DNA from: Chitinophagaceae bacterium
GTDB lineage: Bacteria > Bacteroidota > Bacteroidia > Chitinophagales > Chitinophagaceae
Reading direction: 5' to 3'
DNA: 64,000 nucleotides
Assembly (NCBI GenBank): GCA_016710745.1
Contig: JADJVB010000010.1
Span: forward strand, 682,001 to 746,000
The stretch's first letter is position 1. Each line of letters begins with the position of its first letter. Below are positions 34,272 through 42,989 of this stretch, one piece after another. The notes beneath the pieces were generated by a model. It made no database searches, was not told the origin of the DNA, and was given only the letters and a program-made list of their open reading frames with translations. The position numbers and the translations under genes were made by a program.

Positions 34272-34347
34272 TTATTTCAAAGAATCGTTTTAAATTCACG
34301 TTGCTTTAAACGCAGCGGCCGCATCGTTACATTAATTAAATAATCAA

Positions 34348-36006
34348 ATGACTAAAACATTAAGTCCGGTTGCCAGGATATTAAGTCTGGTAAAGCTGGA
34401 GCGTAAGGAAATATCGGCTGTATACTTTTATGCCATTTTAAATGGATTGATACAGCTGTCGCTGCCTTTGGGCGTGCAGGCTATAATAGGTTTTGTTCTC
34501 GGTGCATCTATGAGGGCATCCCTGGTGGTATTGATTGCCCTGGTGGTTATTGGTGTGCTGGTGGCCGGTATCATGCAGGTAAACCAGATGAAGATCATCG
34601 AAAAAATTCAACAAAAATTGTTTGCCCGCTATTCGTTCGCATTTGCAGAACATATACCCCGAATGGATTTGTATAAGAATGATCACATTTATCTGCCCGA
34701 GCTGATCAATCGCTTTTTTGATATCCCGGTGTTACAAAAAAGTCTGTCAAAAATATTGCTGGATATTCCAACGGCTTCTGTTCAGATCCTGTTTGGTTTG
34801 ATATTGCTTTGCTTTTATCATCCTGCATTTATATTTTTTGGCATTGTACTTATCATTTTGATCTGGTTGGTTATGTTGTACAGTGGAAAGCTGGGCTTAC
34901 AAACCAGCCTGGATAAGAGTACGTATAAATATAAGGTTGCGGGCTGGCTGGAAGAAACGGCAAGGGTTATCAGAACAATTAAGCTGACCCGGGATAATGA
35001 CCTGCATATGAAAAAAACAGATGAGCATGTTACGAATTACCTGGTTGCCCGTACAAAACATTTTAAGGTTTTACTCTTTCAGTTTAATGTACTCATTGTA
35101 TTTAAAACAGTGATCACAGCAGCCATGCTTATTGTAGGCACTATTTTATTGGTTAGCCAGCAAATTAATATAGGGCAGTTTATTGCAGCGGAAATTATCA
35201 TCCTCTTAATTCTCACATCGGTAGAAAAATTGATCGTAAACCTGGCCAGTGTGTATGATACCTTAACAGCTATTGAAAAACTTTCGAATCTTACCGATAC
35301 GGAGCTGGAAGAAAACGGTACTATGGAAATGGGTGCCCAAAACATAGGTATTAAACTGCAAATGCAAAACCTGGCTATTGGCTACACTGGTAAAAAACAA
35401 CTGTTTCATAATATAACCCTGCAGATCAACGCCGGTGAAAAAGTTTGCATAACGGGCAGAGATAGTGCCGGTAAAAGTACTTTGTTACGCATTATGGCGG
35501 GGGCTAACACCGGATTTACCGGAAGTTTTGTGCTGGATGATCTTCCCTTTGCCAATTACAACCTGGCATCCATACGTTCAAAAACAGGTGTGGTGATGAA
35601 TGAGCAGGATATTTTCCAGGGAACATTATGGGAGAATATTTCGCTTGGGAATAAGGCGGTACAAATGAACACAGTGGTGGAATATGCAATAAAAACGGGC
35701 CTGCAGGATTTTATTAACGGTTTGCAAAACGGGTACGATAGCCAGCTTGATCCAACAGGTAAAAGGTTGCCCAGAAACGTGGTGAATAAAATAATGATGG
35801 TGAGGGCCCTTGTTTCAAAACCGCGGTTATTGTTGCTGGATGAACCCTGGATTAATGCTGATGAAAATTACCGAAACGGTATAATATCTATTTTGAATGA
35901 GATACCCAATACCACAACAGTAGTGTTTACTAACGATGAGTTTTTTGCCAAATCCTGCGACAAGGTATTTGAGCTTCGTGATGGTCAACTAACGCTAAAA
36001 AATTAA
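34348..36006 (+). CDS. ABC exporter (permease-ATPase fusion) with degenerate ATPase motifs
   Basis: The 552-residue protein has an exporter-type membrane domain with about six spans (residues 20-300) and a nucleotide-binding domain from about 345. Walker A is present (GRDSAGKST, near 370-378), and so is Walker B with the catalytic Glu (LLLLDEPW, near 494-501). In place of the LSGGQ signature the sequence reads KRLPRNVVNKIMM, and the H-loop His is replaced (VVFTNDEFF). There is no C39 peptidase domain. The next two genes encode an HlyD-type adaptor and a TolC-type outer-membrane channel, so it is the inner-membrane part of a three-component export system. The substrate is unknown. ATPase competence is questionable. 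Confidence 0.9.
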   Translation: MTKTLSPVARILSLVKLERKEISAVYFYAILNGLIQLSLPLGVQAIIGFVLGASMRASLVVLIALVVIGVLVAGIMQVNQMKIIEKIQQKLFARYSFAFAEHIPRMDLYKNDHIYLPELINRFFDIPVLQKSLSKILLDIPTASVQILFGLILLCFYHPAFIFFGIVLIILIWLVMLYSGKLGLQTSLDKSTYKYKVAGWLEETARVIRTIKLTRDNDLHMKKTDEHVTNYLVARTKHFKVLLFQFNVLIVFKTVITAAMLIVGTILLVSQQINIGQFIAAEIIILLILTSVEKLIVNLASVYDTLTAIEKLSNLTDTELEENGTMEMGAQNIGIKLQMQNLAIGYTGKKQLFHNITLQINAGEKVCITGRDSAGKSTLLRIMAGANTGFTGSFVLDDLPFANYNLASIRSKTGVVMNEQDIFQGTLWENISLGNKAVQMNTVVEYAIKTGLQDFINGLQNGYDSQLDPTGKRLPRNVVNKIMMVRALVSKPRLLLLDEPWINADENYRNGIISILNEIPNTTTVVFTNDEFFAKSCDKVFELRDGQLTLKN

Positions 36007-36011
36007 AAAAC

Positions 36012-37325
36012 ATGAACAGTTCGGATTTAAATTCATATAAACACATTTACCTGATCAATAAAAACAGTAAGGTAAGGTTGTGGTTTTTCTTTTGCATACT
36101 GGTATTTTTAATTTTTCTTTTTCTGCCCTGGACCCAGAATATCCGGGCAAAAGGAACTGTAACCACTTTATATCAGGATCAGCGGCCTCAGCAGGTGAAC
36201 ACCATTATTGGCGGCCGTGTTATGAAATGGCATATAAAGGAAGGAGATTATGTACAGGCAGGAGATACCCTTGTGCAACTGACCGAGGTTAAAACCGATT
36301 ACCTTGATCCAGCATTATTACAGCGTACACAGGAACAGTTGGCGGGTAAGCAACAGTCTGTTGAATATTACAAAAGCAAAGTAGGGGTAACCGGACAGCA
36401 AATTAACGCCATTAATAACGGGCTTCAATTAAAACTGAACCAGTTGGTCAATAAGCTTAAACAGCTTGATTTAAAAATGCAATCAGACAGCATGGACATG
36501 GTGGCTGCCATTAATGAATTTAATATCAGCAATAAACAATTCGGCCGCCAAAAAAACATGTACGACAGCGGGTTGGTTTCGCTAACCCAGTTAGAAACCC
36601 GAAACCATCAGTACCAGCAGGCACTTGCAAAAAAAATAAGTGCCGAAAATAAGCTGGCCAATACCGGACAGGAAATTACCATAACCCGAATTGAAATGAG
36701 TGCCCTGCAACAGGAGAACCTGGAAAAGGTTTCCAAAGCACAGGGCGATCAATTTCAATCACTTACCCAAATAGCAACCGGACAGTCGGATGTTGCCAAA
36801 CTACAAAACCAGTTTGCCAGTTACAGCATTCGAAACGGGATGTACTATATACTGGCGTCGCAAAGCGGGCAAATTGTAAAAGCACAAAAAGCGGGCATAG
36901 GCGAGTTTGTAAAAGATGGCGATATGATCGCAGAAATTGTACCTGATAAAATTGAATATGCGGTAGAAATGTATGTGGATCCACTTAACCTGCCTTTGAT
37001 TGCTGCCGGACAAAAAGTTCGTTTTCTGTTTGATGGCTTTCCGGCGATTGTATTCAGCGGATGGCCCGGGGCTTCATCCGGAACCTTTGGCGGAAAAATT
37101 GTTGCGGTGGAGAGCAATGTAAGTGCTAATGGAAAATTCAGGGTGCTGGTACAGGAAGATGATAAGGATAAACCCTGGCCTGTAGAATTGAAAATGGGTA
37201 CCGGTGCACAGGGTATCAGCCTGCTGAACAATGTACCGGTATGGTACGAACTGTGGCGTAACATTAACGGTTTTCCGCCCGATTATTATAAAAAAGAGGA
37301 TCTTAAAAACAAAAACAAGAAATGA
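36012..37325 (+). CDS. HlyD-family periplasmic adaptor protein
   Basis: The 437-residue protein has a short cytosolic N-terminus, one membrane segment (VRLWFFFCILVFLIFLFLPW, near 22-41), and a split biotinyl-lipoyl domain (first half GGRVMKWHIKEGDYVQAGDTLVQL near 70-93, second half YILASQSGQIVKAQKAGIGEFVKDGD). Between them lies a coiled-coil hairpin of about 180 residues rich in Gln, Lys and Leu. This architecture bridges the inner-membrane ABC transporter and the outer-membrane TolC channel. It starts 5 bp after the ABC gene stop and overlaps the tolC-like gene by 4 bp, so the three are one operon. The type I secretion role is well supported; the cargo is not known. Confidence 0.93.
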   Translation: MNSSDLNSYKHIYLINKNSKVRLWFFFCILVFLIFLFLPWTQNIRAKGTVTTLYQDQRPQQVNTIIGGRVMKWHIKEGDYVQAGDTLVQLTEVKTDYLDPALLQRTQEQLAGKQQSVEYYKSKVGVTGQQINAINNGLQLKLNQLVNKLKQLDLKMQSDSMDMVAAINEFNISNKQFGRQKNMYDSGLVSLTQLETRNHQYQQALAKKISAENKLANTGQEITITRIEMSALQQENLEKVSKAQGDQFQSLTQIATGQSDVAKLQNQFASYSIRNGMYYILASQSGQIVKAQKAGIGEFVKDGDMIAEIVPDKIEYAVEMYVDPLNLPLIAAGQKVRFLFDGFPAIVFSGWPGASSGTFGGKIVAVESNVSANGKFRVLVQEDDKDKPWPVELKMGTGAQGISLLNNVPVWYELWRNINGFPPDYYKKEDLKNKNKK

Positions 37326-38728
37326 ACCGCTTCATAATTTTATTACTTACAATAGTTACTGCAAATGGGGTACATGCTCAGGATAGTACAAAATCATTGT
37401 CCTTAAGCCAGGTAATTGAAATGGTTACAAGTAACCATCCTGTAGCCAGGCAGGCCGATATATTGGTGGAAAAATCAAAAGCCGACGTCACCATTGCCCG
37501 CGGAATGTTTGATCCGGTATTAAAAAACGAAGCAGCGCAAAAAACCTTCGACGGGGTAAACTACTATAATTACAACCGCCCCGAATTGCTGGTGCCGACC
37601 TGGTTTGGAATTGAGGTGACCACTGGATTGGAATACCTATCGGGTAATCAAACCAATCCCGAAGAAACGAAAGGAGAAACCAGTTACCTTGGAATAAGTG
37701 TACCGCTGGCGAAAAACCTGCTGATGGATAAAAGAAGGGCAGCGTTGCGATCGGCTAAACTTTACCGTACGGCTTCCGAAACTGAAAAAAGAAGCATATT
37801 GAATAACCTGATGCTGGATGTTACCAAAGCTTACTGGAACTGGGTGCAGCAATATCAAGTGTATACCATACTAACGGATGCAGTAGAAGTGAACAGGAAA
37901 AGAACAAGATTGGTTACCATGGCCTTTACTCTGGGCGACAGGCCGGCTATTGATACCGTAGAAGCATTATCCCAGTTACAGTTTTTTGAACTACAGCAAA
38001 GCCAGGCCCAGCTTGAGTTTAAAAACAGCGGCCTTGAACTGGCCGTACATTTGTGGAGCACCAACATGAATCCCGTACTTTTGGCAGAGGATATGATACC
38101 TGCAGATGGAGCGCTATTGCAAAATACAGCAACCGAAAACCTGCCGGATCTTGGGCAGTTGCTGGAAGCAGCCCGTAAAAATCATCCCGAAATCAATCTG
38201 TACAATTTTAAATTGAATATATTAGATGTAGATAAGAAATTAAAATTTCAGGAGCTGTTACCCGATGTGCGGTTCAGGTACAACCAGCTGGGCAGGGGAT
38301 ATAATTTGTTGAAAACAGCAAGTGGTCCATTGTTCGAAAATAATTTTCAATATGGCATTACGGTAGGTATTCCTCTTCGTTTTTCGGCAGGCAGGGGCGA
38401 ATATAGAAAAGCAAAATTGAAAATATCCGAAACAGAACTGCAACAAAAGCAAAAAATGCTGCAGGTAGAAAATAAAGTGAAAAGCTACTTTAACGAGTTG
38501 CTGGCTTTACAATACCAGGTAAATTTGCAGGAACGGGCCTATAATAATTACTATGCCCTGCAACGTGGAGAGGAGATCAGGTTCAGGTCCGGTGAAAGTT
38601 CTTTGTTCCTGATTAACAGCAGGGAAACAAAGGCATTGGAGGCTTTGCAAAAATTACAGGAACTAAAAGTAAAATATTATAAGACTGCAGCAACACTGAA
38701 ATGGGCTGCAGGTTTGCTGGCGCCTTAG
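37322..38728 (+). CDS. TolC-family outer-membrane efflux/secretion channel
   Basis: The 468-residue protein has a signal peptide (NRFIILLLTIVTANGVHAQ) and two homologous outer-membrane-efflux (OEP) halves dominated by long amphipathic helices. Segments include LSLSQVIEMVTSNHPVARQADI at the start of the first half and LGQLLEAARKNHPEINLYNFKLNI at the start of the second. The latter shows the NPE/HPEI motif common to TolC proteins. As a trimer it would form the beta-barrel and periplasmic tunnel of the export system. The ATG lies within an ATGA overlap with the HlyD-like gene, indicating translational coupling. No terminator is obvious before nhaA, 32 bp downstream. Confidence 0.93.
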   Translation: MNRFIILLLTIVTANGVHAQDSTKSLSLSQVIEMVTSNHPVARQADILVEKSKADVTIARGMFDPVLKNEAAQKTFDGVNYYNYNRPELLVPTWFGIEVTTGLEYLSGNQTNPEETKGETSYLGISVPLAKNLLMDKRRAALRSAKLYRTASETEKRSILNNLMLDVTKAYWNWVQQYQVYTILTDAVEVNRKRTRLVTMAFTLGDRPAIDTVEALSQLQFFELQQSQAQLEFKNSGLELAVHLWSTNMNPVLLAEDMIPADGALLQNTATENLPDLGQLLEAARKNHPEINLYNFKLNILDVDKKLKFQELLPDVRFRYNQLGRGYNLLKTASGPLFENNFQYGITVGIPLRFSAGRGEYRKAKLKISETELQQKQKMLQVENKVKSYFNELLALQYQVNLQERAYNNYYALQRGEEIRFRSGESSLFLINSRETKALEALQKLQELKVKYYKTAATLKWAAGLLAP

Positions 38729-38760
38729 CCTTGTATCGCTCGGTATGATAAAAGTTTGAA

Positions 38761-39921
38761 ATGAAAATAACCAGACTGTTTAACGAATTCTTCAACAGTG
38801 AAAAAGCTGGCGGATTAATATTGATAGCCTGTACCGTTGTTTCGCTGGTGATTGCAAACGCAGGTGCCGGCGAAAGTTATGGTCAATTCTGGCAATCCAA
38901 ACTCGGTGGCTTAAGTATTGAGCACTGGATTAATGACGGATTGATGGCCATTTTCTTTTTGTTGATAGGCCTGGAGCTGGAACGGGAGATTTATAAAGGA
39001 GAGCTTTCCAATATCAAAGATGCTCTTTTGCCTTTATTTGGCGCAATAGGTGGTATCGTATTGCCCGCTACCATATATTTTGTATTTAATGCCGGCACAA
39101 CAACTCAATCCGGTATTGGTATTCCCGTGGCTACCGATATTGCTTTCGCCCTCGGTATCCTGTCACTATTGGGTAATCGGGTACCTTTGTCTTTAAAGAT
39201 TTTTTTAACAGCATTGGCTGTGATAGATGACCTGTTTGCTATACTTGTTATCGCTGTTTTTTATACCAAGTCCCTGGTTTTAACCAACCTGTTTATTTCG
39301 CTTGGAATTTTTGCTGCATTACTGGTTTTTAACCGGATGAAGATAAATAGCCTGGCAGTATACCTCACAGGAGGTGCAGCAATGTGGTTCTTCATGCTTC
39401 AGTCGGGTGTACATGCCACCATCACAGGGGTACTGCTGGCCTTTGCTATTCCTTTTGGTAACGGTGATGAAAAATCAATTTCATATAAACTGCAGCATTT
39501 CTTACATAAACCAGTGGCATTTTTTATCCTGCCTGTTTTTGCATTAGCCAATACGGCCATATTTCTGGGTCCGGGTATCAGTCAAACACTTACCGAAAAT
39601 TATAGTATGGGTATCTCATTGGGATTGATTGTGGGTAAGCCATTGGGTATTTTCCTGTTGTCGTTATTGGCTGTAGGTTTTGGGATATGCAAATTACCCG
39701 GCGACCTGAACTGGAAAAATATCTTGGGTGCAGGCTTCCTGGCAGGCATTGGTTTTACCATGTCTATCTTTATAACCCTGTTGGCTTTTGAAGACAACAG
39801 CATTATCAATAATGCAAAATTTGCAATTTTGGCCGCATCATTAATCGCCGGGTTAATTGGGTACTTTACCCTCAGGATTACTTTAAAAAATGAGATTGGC
39901 TCATCAAATAATGCCAATTGA
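38761..39921 (+). CDS. nhaA: Na+/H+ antiporter NhaA
   Basis: NhaA exports sodium in exchange for protons across the inner membrane and contributes to pH and salt tolerance. The 386-residue sequence begins FNEFFNSEKAGGLILIACTVVSL, typical of the family, and holds the discontinuous-helix region VATDIAFALGILSLLGNRVP. It also has the ion-binding Asp pair in LAVIDDLFAILVIAVFY, matching Asp163-Asp164 of E. coli NhaA. A C-terminal GAGFLAGIGFTMSIFI is also characteristic. It starts 32 bp after the tolC-like gene and may be read from the same transcript, but no functional link is implied. It is convergent with the GH3 fusion gene. Confidence 0.96.
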   Translation: MKITRLFNEFFNSEKAGGLILIACTVVSLVIANAGAGESYGQFWQSKLGGLSIEHWINDGLMAIFFLLIGLELEREIYKGELSNIKDALLPLFGAIGGIVLPATIYFVFNAGTTTQSGIGIPVATDIAFALGILSLLGNRVPLSLKIFLTALAVIDDLFAILVIAVFYTKSLVLTNLFISLGIFAALLVFNRMKINSLAVYLTGGAAMWFFMLQSGVHATITGVLLAFAIPFGNGDEKSISYKLQHFLHKPVAFFILPVFALANTAIFLGPGISQTLTENYSMGISLGLIVGKPLGIFLLSLLAVGFGICKLPGDLNWKNILGAGFLAGIGFTMSIFITLLAFEDNSIINNAKFAILAASLIAGLIGYFTLRITLKNEIGSSNNAN

Positions 39922-39943
39922 AATAAACATCGGGGGGTATATA

Positions 39944-39971
39944 TTGTATTCTATTCAAGAATAGCAATACG
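39944..39971. terminator. stem-loop between convergent nhaA and GH3 fusion genes
   Basis: CTATTC/GAATAG around AA (39951-39964) extends through GTATT/AATAC with one bulge to about 11 bp. There is no good T-tract on either side, so it may act as a weak or factor-assisted terminator. Confidence 0.4.
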
Positions 39972-40002
39972 AACAAAAACTTGCCCGGGCATTGCAAAGA
40001 AG

Positions 40003-42927
40003 TTATAACCCGATGGACTTATAAATCGCTTCCTGGATATTGGTGCGAACATTCATTCGTAAGAGTTTTGTGTTTTCGCCACCATCCGGATTGACCCGGT
40101 TGCTTAAAAAAACAAAAACTAAATTGTATGCGGGATCGGCCCACACGCAGGTGCCTGTATAGCCGGTGTGGCCAAAAGTTTGCGGCGACGCCGAACGGCA
40201 GGGGTAAGGGTCGGGGCGTTTGCTATTGTCTTTCTCGGGCTTATCAAAACCGTAACCGCGGCGGCTGGTGTTGCTATGGTATGCAGTAAATAAGGCAACT
40301 GATTCTTCGCTTAAAAATCTTTTACCGTTCATGGTGCCACCATTTAAAAGCATCTGCATAATGCCGGCCATATCGTAAGCCGTACTGAACAAGCCGGCAT
40401 GACCGGCCACGCCGCCAAACATGGCAGCACCGGGGTCATGCACGTCGCCCCAAAGCAGTTGATAACGAAACTGTTTTTCCTGTTCAGTGGGCACGATCCG
40501 GTTTAAAGCAAATCGTTCTTTGGGTTTAAATGCAGCTGAAGTTAATCCCATGGGTTTGTAAAATTCCCGTTCAGCAAAAGCGTCCAGCGGAATTCCACTG
40601 ACGGCCTCTACAACCTTACCCAAAAAAATGAAATCGTTATCGCTATACACATAACGGCCCGTGCGGCCAACGGGGCTTTCTACAATGCGTTTATACAAGG
40701 TATCCTCCCAGTCGCCGCGCATGAATAAATTTTTGGCCACGGGGATATTAAAAGAATCATTCGGTATGGTTGAATAATATTTGAGATAAGGGATACCATT
40801 TGGGTCGATGGTTTCTTTGTAAAAAGGGATAAAGGAAACCAGCCCCGCCTGGTGCAATAGAATATTTTCGATACTAATATTCTCTTTGTTGGTTCCTTTA
40901 ACCCAGGGCAGGTAGTCACCGAGCTTTTTTTTTAGTTCGATCCTGCCTTCATCATAAAGTTTCATGATGGAAATCGTAGTTGCACAAATTTTGGTAACGG
41001 AAGCCATGTCGTAAATTGATTCGGTATGTACGGGTACTTTTTTATCATAAGTAAAGTTGCCAAACGATTTGTGATACACGATCCGGCCGTCCTTGGCAAC
41101 CAAAACAACCGCACCCGGCGTTGCACCTTTTTCAATAGCGTCATTGGCTATGGAGTCAATGACCAGCAGCTTTTCCGGATCAAGCCAGCTTTTATTTGTC
41201 CCGGCCGAAAACGCCGTGGCATTAAATGTAAAGCCTGTTCCATATTTAAATTGAGGACAAACAGTTACCGGTAATTTGCCCCTGGCCGCAATCTTTCCCT
41301 GTAACAGATCAACTGCCGTATTTTGAATGATCTCATCATCTTCGTAACAGGCTACCAGGTTTTTAGCCCCGCACCAGTTTTTAATGGCATACGCGTTGCC
41401 AAATATAAAGCTGATGGCTTTTGTTTTCTGTTGCAGTTGCGCTACCAGATTAATGGCATTTTTGCTCAGGGCAAAATTATTAACCGGAGATCTTCCGAAA
41501 CCGTGTACCCCAATTACTACTTTTTTGTAATTATTTTTCGCCCGGGCAACTATATTCGAAATCCTCGCGGCGCTATCATTGTAGTCGAAGTAAATAACAT
41601 CGGCATTATAATCCGCACGCATTCTTTTGGCAAAAGCATTGTCGCTTGTTGTTCCGATACTCACATATACGATATCTGTTTTCGCTTGACCGGTATTTGT
41701 TCTTAGCGGAAAAAATACATCATCTGTTTTTTTCAATACGGTCAATGCATTTTCGGCGATCAACTTTCGCATGGGGCCGATCTCGCTGTTCAGGTCATTG
41801 GTGATATTATCAGTATCAATTGGCTTTAGGTGTGCCAATCCATATGCATACTTTGCGGCCAATACTTTTCGGCAATGCATTTCAATGTCGGCCCAGGTCA
41901 ACCGGTTATTTTTAATGGCTTCCTTTATTTTGGCGATTGACTGTGGTACATCGCCCGGTAAACACAACATGTCGTTGCCGGCGATGATTGATTCAACTGA
42001 TGCTTCTCCATTCGGGAAGAATTTTGTAACTCCCTGCATTTCCAGTGCATCAGTAAATGTTAAGCCCTGGTATCCCAGTTTATCCCGCATTAATGCGGTC
42101 ACATTTTTTTTCGAAAGTGAAGTTGCCAGGTTAGCTGTACTGTCTATGGCCGGAATATAAAGGTGTGCGATCATCACGCTGCCAACACCTGCTTTAAAAA
42201 TTTCCCGAAAGGGATATAATTCCAGCGCTTCCAGTTCTTCCATCGTTTTTTTTATCACCGGCAGATCGTAATGGGAATCTACGGCTACATCTCCATGGCC
42301 GGGAAAATGTTTCGCACAGGCCATTACGCCATGGTCCTGCATACCCTTCATGTATTGAATGCCAAAAGACGCCACTTTAAATTTGTCTTCGCCGAAGCTG
42401 CGGTCGTTGATCACCGGGTTGTTGGGGTTATTATTTACATCCACCACCGGTGCATAATTCACCTGTATGCCAATACGTTTACATTGCTCTGCAACAATTC
42501 TTCCATATTCATAAACAATCGACGAGTCGTCCATGGCACCCAGCATCATCTGTTTGGGTAGCGGCAGCACACTGTCGGTCATGCGCATACCCACGCCCCA
42601 TTCGGCATCGATACACATCATCACCGGTGTTTTGGCAATTGACTGCAACCTGTTTACGATGTTTGCCTGTTCAACCGGACTGCCCTGGAAAAGACAAACA
42701 CCACCTATATTATATTTCGTGATCAGGTCGGCAACCTGCTTATCGTAAAAAGTAATTTCTTTTGATTTTGAATTGATGGAAGACAGCCGCACCACCATCA
42801 ATTGGGCAATCTGTTCGTCTTGTGTAAGGGTTTTAAACACACTGTCAACCCAGGCATCCGCGGCTTCCTGTTGAGCAAAGACATGAGTTGTTAAAAAAAG
42901 ACATAATATCAACTGGAATTTTCGCAT
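40003..42927 (-). CDS. GH3 beta-N-acetylglucosaminidase fused to a serine hydrolase (beta-lactamase fold)
   Basis: The product of about 974 residues has a signal peptide (MRKFQLILCLFLTTHVFAQ) at the chosen ATG (42927); an in-frame TTG is 9 nt upstream. The first part is a NagZ-like GH3 domain with KHFPGHG (206-212) and the nucleophile Asp 293 in FTDALEM. From about residue 590 a penicillin-binding/beta-lactamase-like domain follows, with SxxK in MASVTK (Ser 643), YSD in VYSDND and HTG in GHTGYTG. The fusion is common in Bacteroidota. It probably trims peptidoglycan fragments in the periplasm, removing GlcNAc and perhaps acting on the peptide. The pairing is striking but the second activity is unproven. 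Confidence 0.92.
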   Translation of the reverse strand: MRKFQLILCLFLTTHVFAQQEAADAWVDSVFKTLTQDEQIAQLMVVRLSSINSKSKEITFYDKQVADLITKYNIGGVCLFQGSPVEQANIVNRLQSIAKTPVMMCIDAEWGVGMRMTDSVLPLPKQMMLGAMDDSSIVYEYGRIVAEQCKRIGIQVNYAPVVDVNNNPNNPVINDRSFGEDKFKVASFGIQYMKGMQDHGVMACAKHFPGHGDVAVDSHYDLPVIKKTMEELEALELYPFREIFKAGVGSVMIAHLYIPAIDSTANLATSLSKKNVTALMRDKLGYQGLTFTDALEMQGVTKFFPNGEASVESIIAGNDMLCLPGDVPQSIAKIKEAIKNNRLTWADIEMHCRKVLAAKYAYGLAHLKPIDTDNITNDLNSEIGPMRKLIAENALTVLKKTDDVFFPLRTNTGQAKTDIVYVSIGTTSDNAFAKRMRADYNADVIYFDYNDSAARISNIVARAKNNYKKVVIGVHGFGRSPVNNFALSKNAINLVAQLQQKTKAISFIFGNAYAIKNWCGAKNLVACYEDDEIIQNTAVDLLQGKIAARGKLPVTVCPQFKYGTGFTFNATAFSAGTNKSWLDPEKLLVIDSIANDAIEKGATPGAVVLVAKDGRIVYHKSFGNFTYDKKVPVHTESIYDMASVTKICATTISIMKLYDEGRIELKKKLGDYLPWVKGTNKENISIENILLHQAGLVSFIPFYKETIDPNGIPYLKYYSTIPNDSFNIPVAKNLFMRGDWEDTLYKRIVESPVGRTGRYVYSDNDFIFLGKVVEAVSGIPLDAFAEREFYKPMGLTSAAFKPKERFALNRIVPTEQEKQFRYQLLWGDVHDPGAAMFGGVAGHAGLFSTAYDMAGIMQMLLNGGTMNGKRFLSEESVALFTAYHSNTSRRGYGFDKPEKDNSKRPDPYPCRSASPQTFGHTGYTGTCVWADPAYNLVFVFLSNRVNPDGGENTKLLRMNVRTNIQEAIYKSIGL

Positions 42928-42961
42928 ACTGTTCAAATAATTTATAGTGGCCGGGATATGT

Positions 42962-42969
42962 TATTTTTG
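42962..42969 (+). promoter_or_regulatory. predicted -7 box (TAnnTTTG) for mutL
   Basis: TATTTTTG fits TAnnTTTG and ends 20 nt before the TTG start of mutL at 42990. A -33 TTTG is not evident. Confidence 0.45.
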
Positions 42970-42989
42970 TCGTTCTAAATTACAGGATT

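Noticed and set aside
34348..36006. Bacteriocin exporter with C39 peptidase domain
   Set aside because: No C39 Cys-His motif is present at the N-terminus.
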